A stretch of 64,000 nt of DNA, taken from NCBI GenBank assembly GCA_900541025.1, contig UQIL01000007.1, positions 1 through 64,000 on the forward strand. The letters are read 5' to 3'. A model generated the notes under the pieces. It saw only the letters and a list, made by a program, of their open reading frames with translations. It was not told the origin of the DNA and did not search any database. Both the position numbers and the translations under genes were made by a program. Of this stretch, positions 8,476 to 18,244 are shown one piece after another; position 1 is the first letter of the stretch, and every line of letters begins with the position of its first letter. Source of the stretch: an uncultured Collinsella sp. (GTDB lineage Bacteria > Actinomycetota > Coriobacteriia > Coriobacteriales > Coriobacteriaceae).

Positions 8476-9138
8476 ATGGCGGCATTACAGCTATGTGAGC
8501 GGCCGGTCTTGCTGTTCGATTTTGACGGTACGGTGGCCGATACGGGCCGGGCCGTGATGACCTCGACGCGCAAGACGCTGGCGGCGCGCGGGTTTTCGGA
8601 AGCGCAGATGGGCGACCTGCACCGCATGATCGGACCCCCGCTGTGGAAGAGCTTCCACGACTTTTACGGCTTCACTCGCGAGGAGTCGCTCGTGGTGGCC
8701 GACGAGTACCGCGCCTTTTTTGACGAGCTAGGGCCGGATGAGTATCCCGTGTTCGATGGAATCCCCGAGCTGCTCGATGGCCTTGCCGCACAGGGGCATC
8801 GCATGGCCGTCGCGACGTCGCGCATGGAGGCAAAGTGCATTGACATGGTGCGTGAGCTGGGGCTTTGCCAGTTCGAAGCCGTGGTCGGCATGAATCCGCC
8901 GCAGGGGCGCGAGACCAAGGCAGATTCGGTCCGCGATGCCCTGGCGGCGCTCGGTGCGACCGCGGACGAGGCCGTGATGATCGGCGATCGCTTTAACGAT
9001 GTGGAGGGCGCGCACGCGATGGGCGTGCCGTGCATCGGCATCTATTCGGGCGCGGCGGCGCCGGGCGAGCACGAGGCGGCGGGTGCCGATGCGGTGGTGC
9101 ACTCGGTGGCCGAGCTTGCTAAACTTTTCGCTATCTAA
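8476..9138 (+). CDS. HAD-superfamily hydrolase, phosphoglycolate-phosphatase-like
   Basis: This 220-residue HAD phosphatase has motif I LLFDFDGTVADT at about residue 12, motif II VATS at about 104, a lysine in GRETKADS, and motif IV MIGDRFNDVEGA at about 170. The alpha-helical cap after motif I places it in subfamily IA, with PGP/Gph-like enzymes; the substrate cannot be told. The ATG at 8476 has GAGGG at the right distance. A GTG at 8443 and an ATG at 8470 are in-frame alternatives. Confidence 0.85.
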   Translation: MAALQLCERPVLLFDFDGTVADTGRAVMTSTRKTLAARGFSEAQMGDLHRMIGPPLWKSFHDFYGFTREESLVVADEYRAFFDELGPDEYPVFDGIPELLDGLAAQGHRMAVATSRMEAKCIDMVRELGLCQFEAVVGMNPPQGRETKADSVRDALAALGATADEAVMIGDRFNDVEGAHAMGVPCIGIYSGAAAPGEHEAAGADAVVHSVAELAKLFAI

Positions 9139-9192
9139 TGACGTGATGTGAGGGGCGGGCACGCTCGCCGCTCATTGCTAAGGAGGTCGTCC

Positions 9193-10629
9193 ATGAATCA
9201 GGTGGAGCAGAGCGTTGCCGAGTATGTCGACGAGGTCTGGGAGGATGTCGTCGCCGATATCGAGCAGCTGGTGAGTTATCCGTCCGTGGCAGTTTCTGCT
9301 GATGCGGAGCCCGGCGCGCCGTTTGGCCGCCCGGTCCGTGACGCACTCGATTGCGCGCTCGGCATCGCGCAAAAGCTCGGCTACCAGACGAGCGACGACG
9401 AGGGCTTTGTGGGAATCGCCGATATTCCGGGCCGCGGCGATAAGCAGCTCGCGACCATCTGCCATGTGGACGTGGTACCCGCTGGCCCCGGTTGGAACAC
9501 CGACCCGTTTGCGATGGAGCGCCGCGAGGGCTGGCTGCTCGGCCGTGGCGTGATCGATGACAAGGGTCCGGCGGTGTTGTCGCTCTATGCCGGCGCCTAC
9601 CTGCTCAAGCACGGCATTGTGCCGCGCTATACCTTCCGTGCGCTGCTGGGCTGCGATGAGGAAGTGGGCATGTCCGACGTTCACCATTATCTGGAGAACC
9701 ACGCAGACCCCGACTTTCTATTTACGCCCGATGCCGAGTTCCCGGTCTGCAATGCCGAGAAGGGCCAGTTTGGGGCGACGTTCGTGAGCCCCAAGATCGA
9801 CGGCGGGCGCATTGTGTCCTGGAGCGGCGCCGAGGCGAGCAATGCCATTCCGTCGCAGTCTATCTGCGAGCTCGCGATTGCCGCCGATGAGCTGCCGGCG
9901 CCCATCGAGAACGCCGACCGTCTGGAGATCACGGCGCTTGATAATGGACATGCGCAGATTTTCGCCCACGGTATTGGCGGCCACGCTTCGATGCCTGAGG
10001 GCACCATCAATGCCGTCGGCCTGATCGTGGCGTATCTGCGCGAGGCCGAGGACGCGTTTGGTGCACGCGACGAGCGCCTGCTAACGCCTGTCGAGCACGA
10101 GTTTGTCAAGTTTTTGGCCTTTGTGCATGCGGACGCCTATGGTCGCGGCCTGGGTATCGATGCGACGAGTCCGGCGTTTGGCCCGCTTACCTGCAACGCT
10201 GGCGTCATCCGCGTGGCGGATGGCCATATTGAGCAGGTCATCGACGTGCGCTTCCCCGACAGCACAAGTGCCGATACCATCCGCGAGCAGCTCGATCCGC
10301 TCGTGGGCCGTTTTGGCGTGACGTGCCGTGTGGGTCGTGCGAAGGTGCCGTTCTCGGTCTCTGCCGACGATCCGGCCGTGAAGGCGCTTATTGATACCTA
10401 TAACGAGTTTACGGGCAAGCATGCTGAGCCCTTTGCCATGGGCGGCGGCACGTACGCGCGCAACTTTGCCCGCGCCGTGTCGTTTGGCCCCGAGGAGACC
10501 GGCTTGGAGCTGCCCGCATGGGGCGGCCAGATGCACGGCCCCAACGAGTGCGCCAACGAGGAACAGCTCAAGCAAGCGCTCAAGATCTATATTGTTGCGA
10601 TCCTTCGTTTGAATGAATTAGAGCTTTAA
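9193..10629 (+). CDS. M20-family dipeptidase (PepV/Sapep type)
   Basis: This 478-residue metallopeptidase carries M20 motifs CHVDVVPAGPGW (first metal ligand and catalytic Asp, about residue 92), LGRGVIDDKGP (bridging Asp) and GCDEEVGM (catalytic and metal-binding Glu). The inserted lid and length fit PepV/Sapep manganese or zinc dipeptidases, cytosolic enzymes that finish peptide breakdown. AGGAGG at 9181 fixes the ATG at 9193. Confidence 0.9.
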   Translation: MNQVEQSVAEYVDEVWEDVVADIEQLVSYPSVAVSADAEPGAPFGRPVRDALDCALGIAQKLGYQTSDDEGFVGIADIPGRGDKQLATICHVDVVPAGPGWNTDPFAMERREGWLLGRGVIDDKGPAVLSLYAGAYLLKHGIVPRYTFRALLGCDEEVGMSDVHHYLENHADPDFLFTPDAEFPVCNAEKGQFGATFVSPKIDGGRIVSWSGAEASNAIPSQSICELAIAADELPAPIENADRLEITALDNGHAQIFAHGIGGHASMPEGTINAVGLIVAYLREAEDAFGARDERLLTPVEHEFVKFLAFVHADAYGRGLGIDATSPAFGPLTCNAGVIRVADGHIEQVIDVRFPDSTSADTIREQLDPLVGRFGVTCRVGRAKVPFSVSADDPAVKALIDTYNEFTGKHAEPFAMGGGTYARNFARAVSFGPEETGLELPAWGGQMHGPNECANEEQLKQALKIYIVAILRLNELEL

Positions 10630-10648
10630 GGTTTCGCGGTTTCCCAAT

Positions 10649-10721
10649 CTAAGTTGCGGTGGAATAGTTCCTAGAATGGGCCATTTGATGGCCAAGCAGG
10701 AACTATTTCACCGCAACTTTG
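10649..10721. repeat. palindromic repeat family A, copy 3
   Basis: Bases 10651-10672 (AAGTTGCGGTGGAATAGTTC plus two) are the inverse of 10698-10719 with one mismatch. An inner stem GGCCAT/ATGGCC occupies 10679-10693. It lies 20 bases after the dipeptidase stop and could also end transcription. The rest of the gap to pstS holds no gene. Confidence 0.85.
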
Positions 10722-10880
10722 TTTTTATTGGTGTAAAAGGTGTGCCATGTTCGGCGCTGGATTGTTATCCGTTTGTAAAGGCTGGGCAGAGCTTGCGGTA
10801 AGGGTCTATCAAATGACCGTAAGAAACCGCAGTTGGCGCGGGCACTGCCCGATCGAGGTCGTATCTTTCCAAACAGCAAA

Positions 10881-10897
10881 GCGGGCAGGGTGCCCGC
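10881..10897 (+). promoter_or_regulatory. hairpin just upstream of the pstS ribosome site
   Basis: GCGGGCA and TGCCCGC form a 7-bp stem around GGG, ending about 15 bases before the AAAGGAAG of pstS. It could modulate translation or stabilise the transcript. Confidence 0.3.
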
Positions 10898-10922
10898 GAG
10901 TCGCATGTATGAAAGGAAGATC

Positions 10923-11861
10923 ATGCTCGATCAGGCTTATTCTCGTCGTCAGTTCCTCGGCCTCGCTGGTGGTCTTGCCAGCATCGTCGGTCTCGGTCTC
11001 GTTGGGTGCGGCGGCTCCGGCGCATCCGATGCCGCCGACAAGGGTAGCGCCGCTGCTGCCGAGTCCGTCTCCGGCGAGGTGACCTACGACGGTGCCTCTT
11101 CGTTCCAGGCTCTCGTCGAGGCCGCTGCCGAGAAGTTCATGGACGCCAACCCCGACGTCTCCGTCTCCGGCTCGGGTAACGGTTCGGGCAAGGGCCTGAC
11201 CGCTGTCGCCGCCGGCACCGTCACCATCGGCAACTCCGACGTCTTCGCCGAGACCAAGCTTGAGGCCGATCAAGTCAAGAACCTCGTCGACCACGAGGTC
11301 GCCGTCGTGGGCATGGGCCCCGTCGTCTCCAAGAACGTCAAGGTCGACGACCTGTCCCTCGAGCAGCTCAAGGGTATCTTCTCCGGTCAGATTACCAACT
11401 GGAAGGAGGTCGGCGGCGACGACGCCACCATCGTCGTCCTCAACCGCAAGGCCGGCTCCGGTACCCGCGCCACCTTCGAGGCCGCCGTCTTTGGCGACGA
11501 GACCGTCGACTTTAAGGGCGACGCCGAGCTCGACAAGTCCGGCGACGTCCAGACTCAGATGGGCAGCACCGATAACGCCATCTCCTACCTCGACTTCTCG
11601 CACTTCGATGACTCCAAGTTCAACGCCATCAAGGTCGAGGGCGTGGAGCCCAAGAGCGCAAACGTCACCGACGACTCCTTTAAGATCTGGGCTACCGAGC
11701 ACATGTACTGCGCAAAGGACGCCGACGAGGCCACCAAGGCCTTCCTGGAGTTCATGCTCTCCGACGACGTCCAGGGCAAGCTCGTCGAGGAGCAGGGCTT
11801 TATCCCCGTCTCTGCCATGAAGGTCGTCAAGGACGCCAGCGGCAAGGTTTCCGCTAAATAA
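10923..11861 (+). CDS. pstS: phosphate ABC transporter, substrate-binding lipoprotein
   Basis: This 312-residue protein opens with MLDQAYSRRQFLGLAGG and a hydrophobic stretch ending LVGCGGS. That combines a twin-arginine motif with a lipobox cysteine at about residue 29, so it is probably a Tat-exported lipoprotein. The mature part has PstS marks: TYDGASSFQALVEAAAEKF, SGSGNGSGKGLTAVAAGTV, and NRKAGSGTRATFEA for phosphate binding. It begins a pstSCAB operon. AAAGGAAG supports the ATG at 10923 over one at 10905. Confidence 0.95.
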   Translation: MLDQAYSRRQFLGLAGGLASIVGLGLVGCGGSGASDAADKGSAAAAESVSGEVTYDGASSFQALVEAAAEKFMDANPDVSVSGSGNGSGKGLTAVAAGTVTIGNSDVFAETKLEADQVKNLVDHEVAVVGMGPVVSKNVKVDDLSLEQLKGIFSGQITNWKEVGGDDATIVVLNRKAGSGTRATFEAAVFGDETVDFKGDAELDKSGDVQTQMGSTDNAISYLDFSHFDDSKFNAIKVEGVEPKSANVTDDSFKIWATEHMYCAKDADEATKAFLEFMLSDDVQGKLVEEQGFIPVSAMKVVKDASGKVSAK

Positions 11862-11885
11862 GTAATCGCCCCGGAAAGGTTTGCA

Positions 11886-12794
11886 ATGGCAAAACAGCTG
11901 CCAAAGCGCGACCTTGAGAACGTGGGCCTGGGCGTCACGGGCGCGTGCGTAGCGCTCGTGACGCTTGTCGTTGCCGCGCTTATCTTCATGGTCGCCCAAA
12001 AGGGCCTCTCGGCTTTTGTCAAGGACGGCGTCTCGGTCGTCGAGTTCTTCACCGGCACCAAGTGGGACCTGGCCAACACAGCCGAAAACGGCCTGCCCTA
12101 TACCGGCGCCCTGCCCCTGATCGTCACCTCGTTTGCGGTCATGGTGCTCTCCACGCTCATCGCGCTGCCCATCGCCATCGGCTCCGCCATCTTTGCGGTC
12201 GAGATCCAACCCAAATTTGGTTCCAAGGTCTTTCAGCCGCTTATTGAGCTTTTGACCGGCATTCCCTCGGTCGTCTTTGGACTGATTGGCTTTCACGTGG
12301 TCGTCGGACTTATGAAGTCCGTTTTCCACGTGAGCACGGGTCTGGGCATCCTGCCCGGCGCCATCGTGCTGGCTGTCATGATCCTGCCGACGATGACCAC
12401 CCTTTCGGTCGATGGCCTGCGCGCCGTGCCCGACGGCTACCGTCAGGGCTCGCTCGCGCTGGGCTACACCCGCTGGCAGACCATCTGGCACGTGGTGCTC
12501 AAGTCCGCCATGCCGTCGCTCATGACTGCGGTCATCCTTGGCATGACGCGCGCCTTTGGCGAGACGCTCGCCGTACGCATGGTCATCGGCGGCATCGAGG
12601 CCATGCCGACGTCGCTGCTGTCGCCGGCCTCGACCATCACCACCACGCTCACCACGTCCATGGCGGTCTATGCCGAGGGTTCGGCCCAGGACGATGTTCT
12701 GTGGGCGCTCGGTCTGCTGCTGATGGGTATGAGCCTCATCTTCATCCTGATCATCCACATTATCGGCCGCAAGGGGGCGAAGGCTCGTGGCTAG
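11886..12794 (+). CDS. pstC: phosphate ABC transporter permease PstC
   Basis: This 302-residue membrane protein has about six transmembrane helices and the binding-protein-dependent permease EAA loop (DGYRQGSLALGYTRWQTIWHVVLKSAMP, about residues 182-209). It forms the channel with PstA. A GGAAAGG site precedes the ATG. Its end overlaps pstA by eight bases, indicating translational coupling. Confidence 0.95.
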   Translation: MAKQLPKRDLENVGLGVTGACVALVTLVVAALIFMVAQKGLSAFVKDGVSVVEFFTGTKWDLANTAENGLPYTGALPLIVTSFAVMVLSTLIALPIAIGSAIFAVEIQPKFGSKVFQPLIELLTGIPSVVFGLIGFHVVVGLMKSVFHVSTGLGILPGAIVLAVMILPTMTTLSVDGLRAVPDGYRQGSLALGYTRWQTIWHVVLKSAMPSLMTAVILGMTRAFGETLAVRMVIGGIEAMPTSLLSPASTITTTLTTSMAVYAEGSAQDDVLWALGLLLMGMSLIFILIIHIIGRKGAKARG

Positions 12795-13709
12795 CACGCG
12801 CATCCATATCGACGAGGCGAGACTCGGGCGCGTCCAAAAACAGGACCGCATCGCTACGGGCGTGTTGACGGCAATCGTCGCCATCGTCATGCTCATCGTC
12901 ATCTCCATGGTGGCCTATATCCTGTTCGAGGGCATCTCGACGCTGTTCCAGCCGGGTTTTCTCACGCAGCCGTCGCGCGCCAACGGAACTCAGGGCGGCG
13001 TACTCTACCAGCTGTTCGACTCGTTCTATCTGCTGCTGATCACCCTGATCATCTCGGTGCCCATCAGCCTGGGCGGCGCGGTCTTTTTGGTTGAGTACGC
13101 GCCGGACGGTCCCATCCGCGACATCGCTTCCACCGCCATCGAGACGCTGTCCTCGCTGCCTTCCATCGTTGTCGGCATGTTCGGTTTCCTGGTGTTCTCG
13201 GTGCAGCTGGGCTGGAAGTACTCCATCATCTCCGGCGCCGTCGCGCTCACCATGTTCAACATTCCCATCCTGGTGCGCGTGATCCAGCAGGCGCTCGAGA
13301 ACGTGCCGCAGGCCCAGCGCGATGCGTGCCTGGCCATGGGCCTTACCCGCTGGGAGGCCACGCTGCACATCCTGATCCCCGAGGCCATGCCTGCCATCGT
13401 GACCGGCATCGTGCTTTCGGCCGGCCGCGTGTTTGGCGAGGCCGCGGCACTGCTCTTTACCTCGGGCATGAGCTCGCCGGTGCGTTTGAACTTCTTGAGC
13501 TTTAACCTGTCGAGCCCCACCTGCGCTTGGAACGTGTTCCGCCCCGGTGAGTCGCTCGCCGTGCACATCTACAAGATTTACGGCGAGGGCAGCCCCGAGG
13601 CCCAGCAGATCGTTTGGGGCACCGCTGCACTGCTGATGATCTGCGTGCTGCTGTTTAACATAGTTGCCCGTATCGTGGGCAAGCAACTGGCAAGGAAGAT
13701 GACGGCCGA

Positions 13710-13713
<4 letters not shown>
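12787..13713 (+). CDS. pstA: phosphate ABC transporter permease PstA
   Basis: This 308-residue partner of PstC has six predicted membrane helices and the EAA-loop region AQRDACLAMGLTRWEATLHI. The family-typical stretch SIVVGMFGFLVF follows the third helix. Translation starts at GTG 12787 inside the end of pstC. The stop overlaps the pstB start (ATGA). Confidence 0.95.
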
Positions 13714-14582
<869 letters not shown>

Positions 14583-14638
14583 TCCGGGACATGCTTGAGG
14601 CCCGTGGCGGCTATGGTTGCCGCGGGACTGATTGGAGA

Positions 14639-14675
14639 GGCGGGTCATCTCTTTTGCGAGATGGCCCGCCTTTTT
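14639..14675 (+). terminator. intrinsic terminator of pstSCAB
   Basis: GGCGGGTCATCTC (14639-14651) pairs with GAGATGGCCCGCC (14658-14670), followed by TTTTT. Confidence 0.85.
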
Positions 14676-14745
14676 GTGTCGCGTACGGCCCGCCTTTTCG
14701 CTGCTATCATGGACAACGTTGAATTTCTACGAAGGAGCAGGGCAT

Positions 14746-16605
14746 ATGGCGATTCTTTTGGGATGCGATTCCGTCAGCCTAGAGTTTCCCACTAAGCATA
14801 TTTTCGATAGCGTGACGCTCGGCGTGGGCGAGGGCGACCGTATTGGCATCGTCGGCAAAAACGGCGACGGCAAGTCGACGCTGCTGAGCGTACTCGCGGG
14901 CACGCTGGAGCCCGACGATGGCCGCGTGACGCATCGCCGCGGCACCACGATCGGTCTGCTCGGCCAAAAGGACCAACTTGTCGACACCGATACCGTGCAT
15001 CATGCCGTCGTGGGCGACACGCCCGAGTACGAGTGGGCGTCGAGCCCCCGCACGCGCCAGATCCTCGCCGGCCTCATCAGCGACGTGCCCTGGGAGGGCA
15101 CGGTGGGCGAGCTTTCGGGCGGTCAGCGCCGTCGCGTGGACCTCGCGCGCTTGCTGATCGGCGATTACGACGTGCTCATGCTCGACGAGCCCACCAACCA
15201 CCTGGATATGCGCACCATCAACTGGCTCGCGCGTCACTTAAAGGCCCGCTGGCAGCGCGGCCAGGGTGCCATGCTCGTGGTCACGCACGACCGCTGGTTC
15301 TTGGACGAGGTCTGCACCAGCATGTGGGAGGTCCACGACGGCCAGGTCGATCCCTTCGAGGGCGGCTACTCCGCATATATCCTGCAGCGCGTGGAGCGCG
15401 ACCGCATGGCCGCGGTTACCGAGGAACGCCGTCGCAACATGGCGCGCAAGGAGCTCGCGTGGCTGAGCCGCGGCGCCCAGGCGCGTTCCACCAAGCCCAA
15501 GTTTCGCGTTGATGCCGCTCGCGAGCTGATCGCCGACGTGCCGCCCGTGCGTGACGAGCTGGAGCTCAAGCGCCTGGCCGTGAGCCGCCTGGGCAAGCAG
15601 GTTATCGATGTGGTCGACGTGGACGCCGGCTATGCCGATACCGACGGCGCGCCCAAGCAGGTGCTCACCGATGTGACCTGGCTCATCGGCGCGGGCGACC
15701 GCTATGGTCTTTTGGGCGAGAACGGCGCCGGCAAGTCGACACTGCTCGACGTGATTCAGGGCAAGATCGCGCCCCTGCGCGGCCGTGTAAAGATTGGCCA
15801 GACGGTGCGCTTTGGTGTGTTGTCGCAGCAGCTCGAGGAGCTCGAGCCCTACATGGGCGACACGATCCGCGAGGTGCTCAGCCACTATAAGAAGTACTAC
15901 GTCATCGACGGCAAGGAGACTTCGCCCGAGAAGCTTTGCGAGCGCCTGGGCTTTACGACGCAGCAGCTCTGGAGCCGCATCGGCGATCTTTCGGGCGGCC
16001 AGCGCCGTCGCCTGTCGCTGTTGCTGACGATTCTGGACGAGCCCAACGTGCTCATCCTGGACGAGCCGGGCAACGACCTGGATACCGACATGCTCGCGAT
16101 TGTCGAGGACCTGCTGGACGGCTGGCCCGGCACGCTGATCCTGGTGACGCACGACCGCTTTTTGATGGAGCGCGTGACCGACCAGCAGTGGGCGCTGCTC
16201 GACGGCCACCTGACGCATATGCCCGGTGGCGTGGACCAGTACCTGCGCCTGTGCAACGCTACCGCCGAGGGCGAGCCCGTGGGCGCGCCGAGCGCCAAGA
16301 CCGGCACGTTCGACACCGGTGCCGCGGCAGCTGCGGCCGAAAAGCCCAAGTCGAGCGGTCAGCCCAACGGCCTGTCCAACGCCGAGCGCCAGAAGCTCCG
16401 CCGCGAGGTGAGTTCGCTCGAGCGCAAGATGGAGACGCAGCGCACCCGCGTTGAGGAGGCCGAGGCAGCAATGGCCCAAGTCGATCCCACCAACTACACG
16501 GCGCTCGGCGAGCAGCAGGCAAAGATCGACGAGGCTCACGCCGCCATGGACGAGCTGGAGATGGCGTGGCTCGAGGCGAGCGAAAAGCTCGAGGGCGAGG
16601 AGTAG
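14746..16605 (+). CDS. ABC-F family ATPase (Uup-like)
   Basis: This 619-residue soluble protein has two ABC domains: Walker A GKNGDGKST at about residue 36 and GENGAGKST at about 325, each with an LSGGQRRR signature and an MLDEPTNHLD or ILDEPGNDLD Walker B. No membrane segments are present. A charged coiled-coil tail (about 545-619) resembles the C-terminal arm of Uup. ABC-F proteins act at the ribosome E site to rescue translation; some confer antibiotic resistance, but the Uup-type arm argues for housekeeping. A GAAGGAG site fixes the ATG at 14746. The next gene follows after six bases. Confidence 0.88.
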   Translation: MAILLGCDSVSLEFPTKHIFDSVTLGVGEGDRIGIVGKNGDGKSTLLSVLAGTLEPDDGRVTHRRGTTIGLLGQKDQLVDTDTVHHAVVGDTPEYEWASSPRTRQILAGLISDVPWEGTVGELSGGQRRRVDLARLLIGDYDVLMLDEPTNHLDMRTINWLARHLKARWQRGQGAMLVVTHDRWFLDEVCTSMWEVHDGQVDPFEGGYSAYILQRVERDRMAAVTEERRRNMARKELAWLSRGAQARSTKPKFRVDAARELIADVPPVRDELELKRLAVSRLGKQVIDVVDVDAGYADTDGAPKQVLTDVTWLIGAGDRYGLLGENGAGKSTLLDVIQGKIAPLRGRVKIGQTVRFGVLSQQLEELEPYMGDTIREVLSHYKKYYVIDGKETSPEKLCERLGFTTQQLWSRIGDLSGGQRRRLSLLLTILDEPNVLILDEPGNDLDTDMLAIVEDLLDGWPGTLILVTHDRFLMERVTDQQWALLDGHLTHMPGGVDQYLRLCNATAEGEPVGAPSAKTGTFDTGAAAAAAEKPKSSGQPNGLSNAERQKLRREVSSLERKMETQRTRVEEAEAAMAQVDPTNYTALGEQQAKIDEAHAAMDELEMAWLEASEKLEGEE

Positions 16606-16611
16606 ACGAGG

Positions 16612-17382
16612 ATGATCAAGGCCGCATTTTTCGATATCGACGGCACGCTGCTGAGCTTTAAGACGCACCGGATTCCGGCGTCGGCGCAGCAGGTGCTCGA
16701 TAGCTTTCACGAGCAGGGGATTGCGTGCGTGATCGCCACGGGTCGCCCGACCTACCAGATACCGGACTGGCTGTTCGACCTGGGTTGGGATGCGTACATT
16801 ACGCTCTCGGGTCAGCACTGCTTTGATGCCGAGGGGGTTTACCGCAGCTGTCCGATCGATCCGGACGACGTCGCGGTGATTGTGGACCAGGTGGCGCAGG
16901 GGCGCTACGACTCGCTGTGCATGCAGGGCGAGAACTCGTTTGTGAACCGCCTGTCCGAGCGCGTGGTGACGGCTGGCAGCAACGCGGGAATCGTCTACCA
17001 CGAGGAGCCGTTTGAGCACGCCTTTGACGCACCGGTCTACCAGTTCTGCGCCTTTGTGGACCCGGCCGACGAACATATCGTGACCGACGCCGTGTCGCAT
17101 TCGCTCACCACGCGCTGGTGCGACCTGTTCTGCGACATTATTCCCGCTAACGGCGGCAAGGACCTGGGCGTGGCGGCGACGCTCGAGCGGCTTGGTATCG
17201 ACGCGAGCGAGGCGATTGCCTTTGGCGACGGCGAGAACGACCTGTCGATGTTCTCGGCCGTGGGCACAAGTGTGGCCATGGGTAACGCGCAGGACACGGT
17301 GAAAGCTGCAGCGACCTATGTGACGACTGCCGTGGACGACGACGGCATCTACAACGCTGCGAAGCACTTTGGACTCGTGTAG
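16612..17382 (+). CDS. Cof-type HAD-IIB phosphatase
   Basis: This 256-residue protein has motif I AAFFDIDGTLLSF, motif II CVIATGRPTYQI and motif IV AIAFGDGENDLSMFSAVG, the last diagnostic of the HAD-IIB/Cof subfamily. The C2 cap lies between motifs II and III. Such enzymes dephosphorylate sugar phosphates, pyridoxal phosphate or FMN; the substrate is not deducible. Six bases separate it from the ABC-F gene, so they are co-transcribed. Confidence 0.9.
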   Translation: MIKAAFFDIDGTLLSFKTHRIPASAQQVLDSFHEQGIACVIATGRPTYQIPDWLFDLGWDAYITLSGQHCFDAEGVYRSCPIDPDDVAVIVDQVAQGRYDSLCMQGENSFVNRLSERVVTAGSNAGIVYHEEPFEHAFDAPVYQFCAFVDPADEHIVTDAVSHSLTTRWCDLFCDIIPANGGKDLGVAATLERLGIDASEAIAFGDGENDLSMFSAVGTSVAMGNAQDTVKAAATYVTTAVDDDGIYNAAKHFGLV

Positions 17383-17404
17383 CTGCGGGCCGGCACCTGG
17401 CACC

Positions 17405-17441
17405 TGGGGACATTCCTTGCGGGGCGTCCCCATTTTGTTTT
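17405..17441 (+). terminator. intrinsic terminator after the HAD gene
   Basis: TGGGGAC (17405-17411) pairs with GTCCCCA (17426-17432), followed by TTTTGTTTT. Confidence 0.75.
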
Positions 17442-17465
17442 CGTCCCGCACGTTTTGTGAAACGC

Positions 17466-17521
17466 GGCTAACTTTTAGGCAAAGTAGTAAGACATGGGCA
17501 ACTTTTGCGGTAAAGTTAGCC
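17466..17521 (+). promoter_or_regulatory. operator-like inverted repeat upstream of the DtxR-type regulator
   Basis: GGCTAACTTT (17466-17475) and AAAGTTAGCC (17512-17521) are exact inverses 36 bases apart. Between them lies CATGGGCAACTTTTGC. A third half, GGCTAAC, follows near 17538. A similar CATGGGCAACTATTGGC occurs at 24133, upstream of the metal exporter, suggesting shared control. Confidence 0.45.
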
Positions 17522-17569
17522 GTGGAAAGTATCCAAAGGCTAACTAGCAATCATTGCGAAAGGCGGCCC

Positions 17570-17959
17570 ATGGCCCTACGTGAATCCGGAGAAGACTATC
17601 TCGAATCGATCTACGTTCTGTCGCAACGTCAGGGCATCGTGCGCTCGATTGATGTTGCAGAGTACCTTGGCGTAACTAAGGCAAGTGTTTCAAAAGCTAT
17701 GGCGACGTTGGAGAACAACGGCTACGTCGAAATGGGCAAGCGAGATGTTCATCTGACGGAGCGTGGTCTGGAGGTCGCTCGTCAAATGTGGGAGCGTCAC
17801 TGCTTTTTCGTGGGGCTGCTGGAGGATGCGGGTGTTTCGGCTGAGGTCGCGTCGCAAGAGGGCTGCCACATGGAGCACTGCCTAAGCGAGGAAAGCTTCG
17901 AGAAGCTGAGGGCGATGCTGGGACGGGACGGTGCTTCGGCGCCAATAATGACCGACTAG
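17570..17959 (+). CDS. DtxR/MntR-family metal-dependent repressor
   Basis: This 129-residue regulator has an N-terminal winged helix (RSIDVAEYLGVTKASVSKAMATLENNGYV, about residues 24-52) followed by a short dimerisation domain containing the metal-ligand region MWERHCFF and EGCHMEHCLSEE. The lack of an SH3 domain fits the MntR class. It would sense Mn or Fe and repress transporter genes. Divergence of operator halves upstream suggests autoregulation. The metal exporter at 24235 is a plausible target. Confidence 0.85.
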   Translation: MALRESGEDYLESIYVLSQRQGIVRSIDVAEYLGVTKASVSKAMATLENNGYVEMGKRDVHLTERGLEVARQMWERHCFFVGLLEDAGVSAEVASQEGCHMEHCLSEESFEKLRAMLGRDGASAPIMTD

Positions 17960-18099
17960 CACTCCCGCAGCGGCGCGCCTCCCGCGCCGGAACGGCGCGG
18001 GACAGCGACCGAGATGAGTGGTCCCACCAACTAAGTCCAACTCAGACAAGGAACCCCACCAGCAAGCGATGCCCAAGAACCGCCAGCAACGTTACCGCA

Positions 18100-18228
18100 G
18101 GCCGGGGCCGGGCTTGGTTTTGAAAACATTCCGCAGACCAGAAGTGCCCCCGTTCGTAGCTCCGAAGGAGCAGAACGGGGGCACTTCATTGGTCGAGGAC
18201 GTTTTCAAAACCAAGCCCGGCCCCGGCC
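18100..18228. repeat. nested palindrome with 28-bp perfect arms
   Basis: Bases 18100-18127 (starting GGCCGGGGCCGGGCTTGG) are the exact inverse of 18201-18228. Inside, 18142-18155 (AAGTGCCCCCGTTC) is the exact inverse of 18173-18186, and GCTCC/GGAGC close the innermost loop. GACCA (18136-18140) also faces TGGTC (18190-18194). It lies between convergent genes and could end transcription from both sides, but lacks a T-run. It may be a non-autonomous repeat. Confidence 0.8.
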
Positions 18229-18244
18229 GGACAGCCCACGAACG

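Noticed and set aside
14583..16605. ABC-F gene as an antibiotic resistance determinant
   Set aside because: The C-terminal coiled-coil arm resembles Uup-type housekeeping members rather than the dedicated resistance ABC-F groups.
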